Assembly: GCF_000455325.1 (NCBI RefSeq)
Contig: NZ_HG322953.1
Coordinates: forward strand, 812,638-876,637
Direction of reading: 5' to 3'
From: Mycolicibacterium septicum DSM 44393
GTDB lineage: Bacteria; Actinomycetota; Actinomycetes; Mycobacteriales; Mycobacteriaceae
DNA: 64,000 nucleotides
Shown here piece after piece: positions 8,789-17,387 of this stretch. Each line of letters begins with the position of its first letter. The first letter of the stretch is position 1. A model generated the notes under the pieces. The model did not search any database. It saw only the letters and a list, made by a program, of their open reading frames with translations, and had not been told where the DNA came from. The translations under genes and the position numbers were made by a program.

Positions 8789-9293
8789 TGTGCTCGATCC
8801 CGGCTCAGCTGCGGCGTTTTCGGAGTTGTCGACACGCCGCGACGGATCGCGTGGCGTTGCCCGTTCTGCACGTTGGTGGCAGGAGCGGCGGTCCGCGGGG
8901 GAACCGTCCGAGCATATTCGACCGGAAATTCGCCCGGGCGGGGTGGCTCCGATTATTAAATTTCGATTTGAATATTTCTCCCGAATTATCCGGACAAGTC
9001 CCTGGTATGTGCGCATTTTGCCGGACGCGGCGGTGGCGGCAAGGGCTGGCACGTCGCGTCCCATCGTGGTACCCCTGCACCAATGTAACGATTCGATAAC
9101 GACGCTAACGCTTTTCTGAGATTGACGATTCGTGCGGTTATTGCAGGTCAACGGCGGTGCGTGCAGACGAAATAGCGGTCCCGAGGCGGTCTCGGAGCTT
9201 GATCGTGGCAGGGTGGTGTGCTTACGTCGAGGACACCGATGACTTGTAACTGACGATGATCGCTGACTGTTCGGTGGTGACTTTTAACTCGAT
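8789..9293. other. 505-bp intergenic region upstream of ectA
   Basis: No convincing gene is present. The region holds the control signals for ectABCD and for the leftward membrane-protein gene. Notable contents are an AT-rich island (about 8953-8990) and three TAACG repeats at 9086-9110. The short open frames on both strands lack ribosome-binding sites and family features. ectA itself has no clear Shine-Dalgarno sequence. Confidence 0.5.
9086..9110 (+). promoter_or_regulatory. Three spaced TAACG repeats upstream of ectA
   Basis: TAACG occurs at 9086, 9097 and 9106, i.e. with 11- and 9-bp spacing, close to one helical turn each. Repeats on one face of the helix can bind an oligomeric regulator. 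They lie about 185 bp upstream of ectA. No known actinobacterial box is matched, so the role is a guess. Confidence 0.3.
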
Positions 9294-9839
9294 ATGCGTG
9301 TTTTAGAAAGCGTCCCGGGACGCCATTCCCGGGAAGAATTCCTGCGCCCTCCACGGGGTACCGATGCGATTGGCATCCGCGATCTGGCGGAAGCCACCGG
9401 GGTGCTCGATCTGAATTCCACCTATGCCTATCTGTTGCTGGCAACCGATTTTGCTGCCACGTCAATAGTGGCCGAGCGTGACGGTGACCTGCACGGATTC
9501 ATCACGGGTTACCACCCGCCTCCCCGACCGGACGTCCTGTTCGTATGGCAGGTCGCCGTGTCGCCGGCGGCGCAGGGTGGGGGACTGGCCAGCACCATGC
9601 TCGACGCACTCGTGCACCGGGTCCGGACGCAGCGCGACGGGCGCCCCGTCACCGTGGAAGCCACGGTCTCGCCCGGTAACGCCGCCTCACGCGCATTCTT
9701 CGGCGCCTTCGCGCGCCGTCACGGCGTGCCGCTGGTCGAGGACCCGCATTTCGGATGCGATCTTCTCGACGCCGGCGGGGCTCACGAAGACGAGCCGATT
9801 CTGCGGATGGGGCCCATCGCCACACCGCTTTCTCGCTGA
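9294..9839 (+). CDS. ectA: L-2,4-diaminobutyrate N-gamma-acetyltransferase EctA
   Basis: A 181-residue GNAT-fold enzyme that acetylates diaminobutyrate, the second step of ectoine synthesis. Family hallmarks are LDLNSTYAYLLLATDF (about 38-53), the YHPPPRPDVLFVWQVAVSP core strand (about 73-91) and the acetyl-CoA loop AAQGGGLASTML (about 92-103). It is the first gene of an ectABCD operon and is followed by a 48-bp AT-rich gap before ectB. No good Shine-Dalgarno sequence precedes ATG 9294, so the start may be leaderless. Confidence 0.95.
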   Translation: MRVLESVPGRHSREEFLRPPRGTDAIGIRDLAEATGVLDLNSTYAYLLLATDFAATSIVAERDGDLHGFITGYHPPPRPDVLFVWQVAVSPAAQGGGLASTMLDALVHRVRTQRDGRPVTVEATVSPGNAASRAFFGAFARRHGVPLVEDPHFGCDLLDAGGAHEDEPILRMGPIATPLSR

Positions 9840-9887
9840 AAATCAGTTGTCTGATAACCAGTTTGAATTGATTGGAAGGATTATCCC

Positions 9888-11174
9888 TTGCTGCTCGCTA
9901 CGACAGCGCCGTTGTCCGAATCTGACCTTCCCGACGTGTTCAGTTCGGTCGAGTCCGAGGTCCGCAGCTATTGCCGCAGCTGGCCCACCGTCATGAACAG
10001 TGCTGCGGGTTCCTGGGTGACCGACACCGCCGGGCGCACCTACATCGACTTCTTTGCCGGTGCGGGGGCGCTGAACTACGGCCACAACAACGCCGCCCTC
10101 AAGGAGCCGTTGCTCGAATATCTTGTCTCCGACGGGATCGTGCACTCGCTCGACATGGCCACCGTGGCCAAGCAGCGGTTCCTGGAGAGCTTCGAACGGC
10201 TCATCCTGCGTCCGCGCGGGCTGGACTACAAGGTGCAGTTCCCCGGCCCGACCGGCGCCAACTCCGTGGAGTCCGCGCTGAAGTTGGCCAGGAAGGTGAC
10301 CGGCCGCGAGTCGGTCATCAGCTTCACCAACGCATTCCACGGCATGACGCTCGGAGCGCTGTCGGTCACCGGCAACTCGATGAAGCGGGCCGGTGCCGGC
10401 ATCCCGCTGGTGCACGCCACCCCGATGCCCTACGACAACTACTTCGGCGGGGTCACCGAGGACTTCCAGTGGTTCGAGCGCGTGCTCGACGATTCGGGCA
10501 GCGGGCTCAACCGCCCCGCCGCGGTGATCGTCGAAACCGTCCAGGGCGAAGGCGGTCTCAACGTGGCACGGATCGAATGGCTGCAGGCCCTCGCGGAGCT
10601 GTGCCGCAAGCGTGACATCCTGCTGATCGTCGATGACGTCCAGATGGGCTGTGGCCGTACCGGACCGTTCTTCAGCTTCGAGGCCGCCGGCATCGTGCCC
10701 GATATCGTCACGATATCGAAGTCGGTCAGCGGCTACGGTCTGCCGATGGCGCTCACGCTGTTCCGCCGTGATCTGGATGTGTGGGCACCCGGGGAGCACA
10801 ACGGCACCTTCCGTGGGCACAACCCGGCTTTCATCACCGCCACGGCGGCGCTCGAGACGTATTGGGCGGACAATAAATTCAGCAACGACACGACCGTCAA
10901 GGGTGAGCTGATCCGGGCGCGGCTGGAAGAGATCGCCGCTGCCCACGACGGCGTGACCGCCCGTGGTCGGGGAATGGCCCAGGGCCTCAAGTTCGACGAG
11001 GCCGACCTGGCCGGACAGGTCTGCCGGGCCGCCTTCGAGCGCGGTGCGTTGATGGAGACCAGCGGTCCGTCCGACGAGGTGGTCAAACTGCTGCCGCCGC
11101 TGACCACCCTTCCGACCGAATTGTCCGAGGGGCTCGACATTCTCGCCGAGTCCGTCGCCGTCGCGCTGGCCTGA
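9888..11174 (+). CDS. ectB: Diaminobutyrate-2-oxoglutarate transaminase EctB
   Basis: A 428-residue class-III PLP aminotransferase that converts aspartate semialdehyde to diaminobutyrate using glutamate, the first step of ectoine synthesis. Visible features are the FPGPTGANSVESALKLAR cofactor-phosphate region (about 118-135), VDDVQMGCGRTG (about 246-257) and the Schiff-base lysine in TISKSVSGYG at K278. The start is TTG 9888, supported by GGAAGGA seven bases upstream; no in-frame ATG gives the full N-terminus. ectC begins 13 bp downstream. Confidence 0.96.
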   Translation: MLLATTAPLSESDLPDVFSSVESEVRSYCRSWPTVMNSAAGSWVTDTAGRTYIDFFAGAGALNYGHNNAALKEPLLEYLVSDGIVHSLDMATVAKQRFLESFERLILRPRGLDYKVQFPGPTGANSVESALKLARKVTGRESVISFTNAFHGMTLGALSVTGNSMKRAGAGIPLVHATPMPYDNYFGGVTEDFQWFERVLDDSGSGLNRPAAVIVETVQGEGGLNVARIEWLQALAELCRKRDILLIVDDVQMGCGRTGPFFSFEAAGIVPDIVTISKSVSGYGLPMALTLFRRDLDVWAPGEHNGTFRGHNPAFITATAALETYWADNKFSNDTTVKGELIRARLEEIAAAHDGVTARGRGMAQGLKFDEADLAGQVCRAAFERGALMETSGPSDEVVKLLPPLTTLPTELSEGLDILAESVAVALA

Positions 11175-11187
11175 GGAGGCTTGAAAC

Positions 11188-11580
11188 ATGATTGTTCGCA
11201 CCACAGCTGAGATCACCGGCACCGACCGCGACGTGGCCGACGCCAGCTGGCGATCCAAGCGCATCATCCTGGCCGGCGACGGCGTCGGGTTCTCGTTCCA
11301 CGAGACCACCATCGAGTCGGGGTCGGTCAACGAGTTCCACTATCAGCACCACGTCGAGGCGGTCTGGGTGATCGAGGGCACCGGCACGCTGACGGATCTG
11401 GAGACCGGGCAGCAGTACCCGCTCGCCGACGGAACCATGTACCTGCTCAACAACAACGATCGCCACCGGGTCACCTGCGATCAGCAGTTGCGGATGCTGT
11501 GCGTGTTCAATCCGCCCGTGACCGGGCGGGAGGTGCACGACGAGAACGGCGTTTACCCGGCGCCGCAGTCTGTCGCATGA
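11188..11580 (+). CDS. ectC: L-ectoine synthase EctC
   Basis: A 130-residue cupin that closes N-gamma-acetyl-diaminobutyrate to ectoine. The metal and substrate residues known for the family are at the expected positions: Y52, E57, Y85 and H93. The length matches characterised enzymes. A strong GAGGAGG lies 8-14 bp upstream of the ATG. The stop overlaps the ectD start as ATGA, so translation of the two is coupled. Confidence 0.97.
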   Translation: MIVRTTAEITGTDRDVADASWRSKRIILAGDGVGFSFHETTIESGSVNEFHYQHHVEAVWVIEGTGTLTDLETGQQYPLADGTMYLLNNNDRHRVTCDQQLRMLCVFNPPVTGREVHDENGVYPAPQSVA

Positions 11581-12488
11581 CGGCACAGCGGGACGCCGAA
11601 GGCGTTACGGCCCAGGTCGAGGATCGCTACCCGACACGGCTCGAGCACGCGATCGAGCCGATACCGCGCCACGAGCCTGTGGTGTGGGGCGGTGTCGCCG
11701 ACGGGCCGTTGAGCCAGCCTCATCTGGACGGTTTCTCCGAGTACGGCTACCTGGTGGCGCCCGAGACGGTGTCGGACGATTGGCTTCCGCTGCTGCGGCA
11801 CGAAATCGACAGGGTGGCAGCGGATCTGGAAAGGGACGACCCGCGGGTGATCCGGGAGCCGGGCGGCACGATCCGGTCGATCTTCGAGCCGCATCTGCTG
11901 AGCGACCTGGTGGCCCAGGTGGTTCGGCTGGAGACGGTGCTGCCGGTCGCTCGGCAATTGCTCGGCGGCGACGTCTACATCCACCAGGCCCGGATCAACC
12001 TCATGCCCGGGTTCACCGGGACGGGGTTCTACTGGCATTCGGACTTCGAGACCTGGCACGCCGAGGACGGCATGCCGGCGATCCGCGCCGTCTCGTGCTC
12101 GATCGCCCTGACCGAGAACTATCCGTACAACGGGTCGCTCATGGTCATCCCCGGATCGCACCAGACGTTCTATCCCTGCGTCGGCGCCACGCCCGAGGAC
12201 AACCACGACACCTCACTGGTGGCGCAGAACATCGGCGTGCCGGACCAGACGACGTTGACCAAGGCTGTCGACACCCATGACATCCACCAGTTCACCGGTC
12301 CGCCCGGGACCGCGCTCTGGTTCGACGCGAATCTGCTGCACGGCTCGGGATCGAACATCACACCGCTGCCGCGGTCGAACGTCTTCCTGGTTTTCAACTC
12401 GGTCGACAACGCGCTGACCGACCCGTTCGCCGCCCCTCGGCCACGACCCGAATACCTGGCGGCCCGGGGTGCACAGGCCGTCACCTAG
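11577..12488 (+). CDS. ectD: Ectoine 5-hydroxylase EctD
   Basis: A 303-residue Fe(II)/2-oxoglutarate dioxygenase that hydroxylates ectoine to 5-hydroxyectoine. The family signature FYWHSDFETWHAEDGMP lies at about 151-167 and supplies two iron ligands, H154 and D156; the third is H255 in FDANLLHGSGSN. The ATG overlapping the ectC stop is chosen; the frame is open upstream to 11499 but that part lies inside ectC. The stop is only 9 bp before the dop start, linking the osmolyte operon to the pupylation genes. Confidence 0.95.
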   Translation: MTAQRDAEGVTAQVEDRYPTRLEHAIEPIPRHEPVVWGGVADGPLSQPHLDGFSEYGYLVAPETVSDDWLPLLRHEIDRVAADLERDDPRVIREPGGTIRSIFEPHLLSDLVAQVVRLETVLPVARQLLGGDVYIHQARINLMPGFTGTGFYWHSDFETWHAEDGMPAIRAVSCSIALTENYPYNGSLMVIPGSHQTFYPCVGATPEDNHDTSLVAQNIGVPDQTTLTKAVDTHDIHQFTGPPGTALWFDANLLHGSGSNITPLPRSNVFLVFNSVDNALTDPFAAPRPRPEYLAARGAQAVT

Positions 12489-12491
12489 GCT
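12486..12491 (+). promoter_or_regulatory. Putative -10 box of dop (leaderless)
   Basis: TAGGCT begins at the ectD stop codon (TAG) and is followed by 6 bp and then the dop ATG. A TANNNT box 6-8 bp before a start codon is the usual layout of leaderless mycobacterial genes. There is no Shine-Dalgarno sequence for dop. The gene could therefore be read from its own promoter as well as from ectABCD. Confidence 0.45.
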
Positions 12492-12497
12492 GGCCAC

Positions 12498-14006
12498 ATG
12501 CAACGGATCATCGGAACAGAGGTCGAATACGGCATCTCATCGCCGTCCGATCCGACCGCCAATCCGATCCTGACCTCGACTCAGGCGGTGCTGGCGTACG
12601 CGGCTGCCGCCGGCATCCAGCGCGGCAAGCGCACACGGTGGGACTACGAGGTCGAAAGCCCGCTGCGCGACGCCCGCGGGTTCGACCTGTCCCGGGCGTC
12701 CGGACCGGCTCCGATCGTCGATGCCGACGAGGTCGGCGCGGCCAACATGATCCTCACCAACGGCGCCCGGCTCTACGTGGACCATGCCCACCCGGAGTAC
12801 TCGGCGCCGGAGTGCACCGACCCGATGGACGCGGTGATCTGGGACAAGGCAGGCGAGCGCGTTATGGAGGCCGCCGCCCGCCACGTCGCGAGCGTGCCCG
12901 GCGCGGCCAAGCTGCAGCTCTACAAGAACAACGTGGACGGCAAGGGCGCCTCCTACGGGTCGCACGAGAACTACCTGATGAGCCGCCAGACCCCGTTCTC
13001 CGCGGTGATCGCGGGGTTCACCCCGTTCCTGGTGTCCCGGCAGGTGGTGACCGGATCCGGCCGCGTCGGCATCGGGCCGTCGGGCGACGATCCCGGTTTC
13101 CAGCTGTCCCAGCGGGCCGACTACATCGAGGTCGAGGTCGGCCTCGAGACGACGCTCAAACGCGGCATCATCAACACCCGCGACGAGCCGCACGCCGACG
13201 CCGACAAGTACCGGCGGCTGCACGTCATCATCGGCGATGCCAACCTGGCCGAGACGTCGACCTACCTCAAGGTCGGGACCAGCTCCCTGGTGCTCGACCT
13301 GATCGAGGAGGGCCCGCAGTACGGGCTGGACCTGTCCGATCTGGCGCTGGCCAGGCCGGTGCACGCCGTCCATGTGATCAGCCGCGATCCGTCGTTGCGG
13401 GCCACGGTCGCGCTGGCCGACGGTCGTGAGATGACCGCCCTGGCGATGCAGCGAGTCTATCTGGACCGGGTGGCCAAACTCGTCGACATCAGGGACCCGG
13501 ATCCGCGGGCCTCCCACGTCGTCGAGACCTGGGCTCATGTCCTGGACCTGCTCGAACGCGATCCGATGGAATGCGCCGAGATCCTCGACTGGCCGGCCAA
13601 GCTGCGGTTGCTGGAGGGGTTCCGTCAGCGCGAGAACCTCGGCTGGCAGGCGCCGCGGCTGCACCTCGTCGACCTGCAGTACTCCGACGTCCGGCTGGAC
13701 AAGGGCCTGTACAACCGGCTGGTGGCGCGTGGCTCGATGAAGCGCCTGGTCACCGAGCAGCAGGTGATCGACGCGGTCGACAACCCGCCGACCGACACCC
13801 GCGCGTACTTCCGCGGCGAATGCCTGCGCCGCTTCGGTTCCGACATCGCCGCGGCGAGTTGGGACTCGGTGATCTTCGATCTCGGCGGCGATTCGCTCGT
13901 CCGGATTCCAACGCTGGAGCCTCTGCGCGGCAGCAAGGCGCATGTCGGCGCCCTGCTGGACTCTGTGGACAGCGCCGCGGAACTCGTCGAACAACTCACC
14001 AACTGA
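12498..14006 (+). CDS. dop: Depupylase / Pup deamidase Dop
   Basis: A 502-residue enzyme of the carboxylate-amine ligase (glutamine synthetase-like) superfamily. It deamidates the C-terminal Gln of Pup to Glu and removes Pup from substrates. Seen here: [19 protein letters not shown] at the N-terminus (nucleotide and metal site), the catalytic aspartate D95 in [14 protein letters not shown], the [18 protein letters not shown] block (about 148-165) and [10 protein letters not shown] shared with PafA. It corresponds to Rv2112c. Pup follows after 105 bp. Confidence 0.97.
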   Translation: MQRIIGTEVEYGISSPSDPTANPILTSTQAVLAYAAAAGIQRGKRTRWDYEVESPLRDARGFDLSRASGPAPIVDADEVGAANMILTNGARLYVDHAHPEYSAPECTDPMDAVIWDKAGERVMEAAARHVASVPGAAKLQLYKNNVDGKGASYGSHENYLMSRQTPFSAVIAGFTPFLVSRQVVTGSGRVGIGPSGDDPGFQLSQRADYIEVEVGLETTLKRGIINTRDEPHADADKYRRLHVIIGDANLAETSTYLKVGTSSLVLDLIEEGPQYGLDLSDLALARPVHAVHVISRDPSLRATVALADGREMTALAMQRVYLDRVAKLVDIRDPDPRASHVVETWAHVLDLLERDPMECAEILDWPAKLRLLEGFRQRENLGWQAPRLHLVDLQYSDVRLDKGLYNRLVARGSMKRLVTEQQVIDAVDNPPTDTRAYFRGECLRRFGSDIAAASWDSVIFDLGGDSLVRIPTLEPLRGSKAHVGALLDSVDSAAELVEQLTN

Positions 14007-14044
14007 CCATTTCCGGCGGTGAGCTATCCCGGGCAATCCGGGTG

Positions 14045-14073
14045 CCGACCGGTACTGTGGAAGAACCGGTTGG
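14045..14073 (+). promoter_or_regulatory. Inverted repeat in the dop-pup gap
   Basis: Arms CCGACCGGT (14045-14053) and ACCGGTTGG (14065-14073) pair with one mismatch around an 11-bp loop. A smaller CCCGG-N5-CCGGG repeat lies just upstream (14028-14042). The structure is between dop and pup, 39 bp before the pup ATG, and could be a processing site, a partial terminator or an operator. The evidence is only the symmetry. Confidence 0.3.
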
Positions 14074-14111
14074 GCGGTTAGCCCGGCCGATGACAATTGC
14101 AGGAGGCAGCG

Positions 14112-14306
14112 ATGGCTCAAGAGCAGACCAAGCGTGGCGGTGGCGGCGGTGAGGACGACGACCTCCCGGGTGCATCCGCCGCCGGGCAGGAGCGTCGCGA
14201 GAAGCTGGCCGAGGAGACCGACGATCTGCTCGATGAGATCGACGACGTGCTGGAAGAGAACGCCGAAGACTTCGTTCGCGCATACGTCCAAAAGGGCGGC
14301 CAGTGA
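14112..14306 (+). CDS. pup: Prokaryotic ubiquitin-like protein Pup
   Basis: A 64-residue, intrinsically disordered, acidic tag ending in GGQ. The final Gln must be deamidated to Glu by Dop before PafA can attach it to lysines. The helix that binds the Mpa coiled coil corresponds to about residues 28-52 ([20 protein letters not shown]). ATG 14112 is chosen because AGGAGG lies 5 bp upstream and the resulting N-terminus [10 protein letters not shown] is the family one. Its stop overlaps the prcB GTG by 4 bp. Confidence 0.98.
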   Translation: MAQEQTKRGGGGGEDDDLPGASAAGQERREKLAEETDDLLDEIDDVLEENAEDFVRAYVQKGGQ

Positions 14307-15160
14307 CCTGGCGCGAAAACCTGTCTCTGCCAAACCCCCTCTCCGGTATCCCCTCTGTAGCCATGGACCTGTCGTCATTCTCTGAACTGCTGCGTCGTCA
14401 GGCCCCCGAACTGTTGCCGGTCAACCGTGTCGCCGAGGGGCCGATCAACCCGACCAACGCGGTGCCACACGGGACGACCATCGTCGCGATCAAGTACCCC
14501 GGCGGTGTGCTGATCGCCGGTGACCGGCGTTCCACCCAGGGCAACATGATCGCCGGGCGCGACGTGCAGAAGGTGTACGTCACCGATGACTACACCGCGA
14601 CCGGTATCGCGGGCACCGCGGCCATCGCCGTGGAGTTCGCCCGCCTCTATGCCGTGGAACTCGAGCACTACGAGAAGCTCGAAGGCGTCGCCCTGACCTT
14701 CCGCGGGAAGGTCAACCGGCTGGCCATCATGGTGCGCGGCAATCTCGGTGCGGCACTGCAGGGTTTCGTGGCGCTGCCGCTTCTGGTGGGTTTTGACGTC
14801 GACGCCGCCGATGCCGAGAACGCCGGCCGCATCGTGTCCTTCGACGCCGCAGGCGGTTGGAACATCGAGGAAGAGGGTTACCAGTCGGTGGGCTCTGGCT
14901 CGATCTTCGCCAAGTCGTCGATCAAGAAGCTCTATCCGCATGTGGTGGACGCGGATTCGGCACTGCAGGTGGCCATCGAGTCGCTCTACGACGCGGCCGA
15001 CGACGACTCCGCCACCGGCGGACCCGATCTGGTGCGCGGCATCTATCCGACCGCGGTGACCATCGGTGCCGAGGGTGCGGTCGAGATCACCGAGGAACGC
15101 ATCGCCGAGCTGGCCCGCGAGGTCATCGCGCGCCGGACCCGGACGGGCGGTGAGGGGTAA
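14303..15160 (+). CDS. prcB: 20S proteasome beta subunit PrcB
   Basis: A 285-residue Ntn-hydrolase precursor. The first 57 residues are a propeptide ending in VPHG; autocleavage exposes the catalytic T58 of [19 protein letters not shown]. The mature subunits form the two inner rings of the 20S core. The GTG start overlaps the pup stop. prcA starts at the next base after the TAA stop, so the two subunits are translationally coupled at equal stoichiometry. It corresponds to Rv2110c. Confidence 0.98.
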   Translation: MTWRENLSLPNPLSGIPSVAMDLSSFSELLRRQAPELLPVNRVAEGPINPTNAVPHGTTIVAIKYPGGVLIAGDRRSTQGNMIAGRDVQKVYVTDDYTATGIAGTAAIAVEFARLYAVELEHYEKLEGVALTFRGKVNRLAIMVRGNLGAALQGFVALPLLVGFDVDAADAENAGRIVSFDAAGGWNIEEEGYQSVGSGSIFAKSSIKKLYPHVVDADSALQVAIESLYDAADDDSATGGPDLVRGIYPTAVTIGAEGAVEITEERIAELAREVIARRTRTGGEG

Positions 15161-15886
15161 ATGAGCTTCCCGTACTTCATCTCGCCTGAACAGGCGATGC
15201 GTGAGCGCTCCGAACTGGCGCGCAAGGGCATTGCCCGCGGGCGGAGCGTGATCGCACTGGCATACGACAGCGGCGTGCTGTTCGTCGCGGAGAACCCCTC
15301 GCGGTCTCTGCAGAAGGTCAGCGAGCTCTACGACCGCGTCGGTTTCGCCGCCGTGGGCCGGTTCAACGAGTTCGACAACCTGCGGCGCGGCGGAATCCAG
15401 TTCGCCGACACGCGCGGCTACGCCTACGACCGTCGCGATGTGACGGGCCGTCAGCTGGCCAATGTCTACGCGCAGACGCTCGGCACGATCTTCACCGAGC
15501 AGGCCAAGCCCTACGAGGTCGAATTGTGCGTGGCCGAGGTGGCGCACTATGGCGAGACGAAGTCGCCTGAGCTGTACCGCATCACCTACGACGGGTCGAT
15601 CGCCGACGAGCCGCACTTCGTCGTGATGGGCGGCACCACCGAACCGATCATCGCCGCGCTGAACGAGTCGTACGCAGAGAACGCCGATCTGGCCGCAGCG
15701 GTCAAGATCGCCGTCGAAGCACTCAGCGCGAGCGGCAACGGTTCCGAGCCGCGCACCCTGGGCCCGGCCACCCTGGAGGTGGCGATCCTGGACGCCAACC
15801 GTCCTCGCCGGGCGTTCCGCCGGATCACCGGCGCAGCGTTGGAAGCCGTTCTGCCTGAATCGGAGCCACCGGCGGCGTCTGAGTAG
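15161..15886 (+). CDS. prcA: 20S proteasome alpha subunit PrcA
   Basis: A 241-residue non-catalytic alpha subunit. The N-terminus [29 protein letters not shown] contains the gating residues and the H0 helix typical of the family; the outer rings it forms receive the Mpa C-termini. The ATG follows the prcB stop without a gap. It corresponds to Rv2109c. After prcA the synteny with M. tuberculosis breaks and an accessory block begins. Confidence 0.98.
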   Translation: MSFPYFISPEQAMRERSELARKGIARGRSVIALAYDSGVLFVAENPSRSLQKVSELYDRVGFAAVGRFNEFDNLRRGGIQFADTRGYAYDRRDVTGRQLANVYAQTLGTIFTEQAKPYEVELCVAEVAHYGETKSPELYRITYDGSIADEPHFVVMGGTTEPIIAALNESYAENADLAAAVKIAVEALSASGNGSEPRTLGPATLEVAILDANRPRRAFRRITGAALEAVLPESEPPAASE

Positions 15887-15891
15887 CCGCA

Positions 15892-16629
15892 GTGGTCGAG
15901 CCGGTCAGCCCCGAAGCGCCGAGGCTGACCGGTGCCCGGATCCTTCATCAGAACTGGGTCGATCTGAGCTTCCTGCACTGGCCGGTAGCGCCGCGGCAGA
16001 TCGCACACCTGTATCCGGCGGGCACCGAGCCGGATTCGTTCGACGGGATCAGCTACGTCGGGCTGGTCGCCTTCCGGATGACCGGCACCGGTTTCGGCTA
16101 CGGCCCTGGCGTGCTCGGCAGTTTCCTGGAGACCAATGTGCGGCTGTACTCCGTCGACCGCACCGGCCGTCGTGGCGTCGTGTTCCTGAGCCTGGACACC
16201 CCGAGGCTCGACGTCGCGCTCGCCGCCCGTGTGGCGCTGGGGGTCCGGTATCGGTGGGCCAGGATGTCGTACCGCCGTGACGGGAACCGCCACGCCTACA
16301 CGACCGTGGTGCGCTGGCCGCGAACCCGGGCGTCCAGCCGTATCGAGGTCGAAGCCGGCGACGTTCTCGTGCCCGGGCGGCTTGAGCATTTCCTGACGGC
16401 GCGCTGGGGCCTGCACGTCGCTCACGGCGGGCGCACCTGGTATGTGCCCAACGAGCATCCGGCCTGGTCGTTGCGGTCGGCGGAGCTGCTCGGGTTCGAC
16501 GAGTCGGGATTGTTCGCCTCGGTCGGCCTTGGCGGGCTCTGCGATGGGCCGCCGGTGCACGTCGCGTTCAGCGACGGCCTACCCGCCCGGTTCGGGCTAC
16601 CCGTTCGGGCAGGCACGCCTAGGCGATGA
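15892..16629 (+). CDS. DUF2071 (YqjF-like) protein
   Basis: A protein of about 245 residues with the DUF2071 layout: VDLSFLHWPVAPRQIAHLYPAG near the N-terminus (about 23-44), FGYGPGVLGSFLETNVRLYS (about 68-87) and LTARWGLHV/WSLRSAELL toward the end. The family is soluble and uncharacterised; the fold resembles acetoacetate decarboxylase. The GTG start is 5 bp after the prcA stop, so it may be the last gene of the pup-proteasome transcript. Its last 11 bp overlap the convergent SDR gene. Confidence 0.75.
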   Translation: MVEPVSPEAPRLTGARILHQNWVDLSFLHWPVAPRQIAHLYPAGTEPDSFDGISYVGLVAFRMTGTGFGYGPGVLGSFLETNVRLYSVDRTGRRGVVFLSLDTPRLDVALAARVALGVRYRWARMSYRRDGNRHAYTTVVRWPRTRASSRIEVEAGDVLVPGRLEHFLTARWGLHVAHGGRTWYVPNEHPAWSLRSAELLGFDESGLFASVGLGGLCDGPPVHVAFSDGLPARFGLPVRAGTPRR

Positions 16630-17344
16630 CGTTGACCACGGTTTCGGCGGCGCTGCGGTCGGTGTAGAGCTGCCAGATCTGCTCGGCCAGCTCGTCCGGG
16701 TTCAGTGTCCGGATCGCGATGCCGGCGAACTGGGGCGAATCGGCCATCGCCCGATGGATGTCGCCGCGCTCGATCAGGCCGCCGATGGTGAGGGTCCCGG
16801 CGTAGATACCGGTGGGCGCGAGTGCGGCATGCAGGGTGACCGCGTAGTTGCGCAGCACTGCCGCCGCCAGAGCCAGCCCGCCGAGCGGGGGCATCGGCAC
16901 GACACTGCTCAGACCGCCGGCGAACAGCAATCCTCCGCTGCCGCGCTGCCGCATCTCGGGCAGCAGCTGCGCGGCGAAGTCGACCGCGGGTACGACGCTG
17001 TCGAGCGCCGCCTTCGCGCCGGCGGCGTCGAGATCGGTGATGTCGCCGGTGGGTGCCGTTTCGGATGCGGCCGGACCGTAATAGCCCACGTCGATCCGGC
17101 CGAACCGGGCACGGGCCGCGTCGATGGCGCTACGCAGCTGATCGGGCCGGGCCGCGTCGGCGACATAGGCGGCCGCCTCGATCCCGTTGTCGGCCAGTGC
17201 GGCCAGGTAGTCCGAATGCCGTTGTGGCGAACGCGAAATCAGCGCGACGCGGTATCCCGCGGCGCCGAACCGCTGTGCGACCGACAAGCCGAGGCCGGGG
17301 CCGACGCCGAGTACCACCAGGACCGGGGAAGAAGTTGAGGTCAT
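16619..17344 (-). CDS. Short-chain dehydrogenase/reductase, atypical
   Basis: A 241-residue Rossmann-fold protein with the cofactor motif GVGPGLG (about residues 13-19). The usual SDR catalytic YxxxK is not evident at the expected place (GLALAAAVLRNYAVTL), so it may be a divergent or inactive member. The start is taken at 17344, where the sequence becomes family-like; the upstream frame overlaps the divergent TetR gene. The start codon lies inside a TetR-type operator, so expression is probably repressed by the TetR protein at 17388 until its ligand appears. Confidence 0.8.
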   Translation of the reverse strand: MTSTSSPVLVVLGVGPGLGLSVAQRFGAAGYRVALISRSPQRHSDYLAALADNGIEAAAYVADAARPDQLRSAIDAARARFGRIDVGYYGPAASETAPTGDITDLDAAGAKAALDSVVPAVDFAAQLLPEMRQRGSGGLLFAGGLSSVVPMPPLGGLALAAAVLRNYAVTLHAALAPTGIYAGTLTIGGLIERGDIHRAMADSPQFAGIAIRTLNPDELAEQIWQLYTDRSAAETVVNVIA

Positions 17345-17383
17345 ACTCAACTTACTAGCACAAGTTGAGTGCGCCCTCAACTT
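17332..17383. promoter_or_regulatory. Twin TetR operator
   Basis: Four 8-bp half-sites form two identical palindromes, each AAGTTGAG, 6-bp spacer, CTCAACTT: O1 at 17332-17353 and O2 at 17362-17383. Their centres are exactly 30 bp apart, about three helical turns, and the whole 52-bp array is symmetric about 17357.5. O1 covers the SDR start codon and O2 ends 4 bp before the TetR ATG, so binding would block both genes. Confidence 0.85.
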
Positions 17384-17387
17384 CGCT

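Noticed and set aside
8789-9151. N-terminal extension of 121 codons on the membrane protein at 7631-8788
   Set aside because: The extra sequence is Arg/Ser/Thr-rich, unlike the paralogue, and lies in the ectA control region; the protein starts naturally at 8788.
11499-11576. Longer ectD start at 11499
   Set aside because: It would lie inside ectC; the ATG overlapping the ectC stop (11577) gives the expected length and coupling.
12537-14378. 613-codon open frame on the minus strand opposite dop and pup
   Set aside because: It is antisense to strongly conserved genes, has no family features and results from the high GC content, as do the long antisense frames opposite mpa (2754-3998), ectB (9843-11330), prcBA (14375-15616), helY (39649-41595) and cobN (59459-61312).
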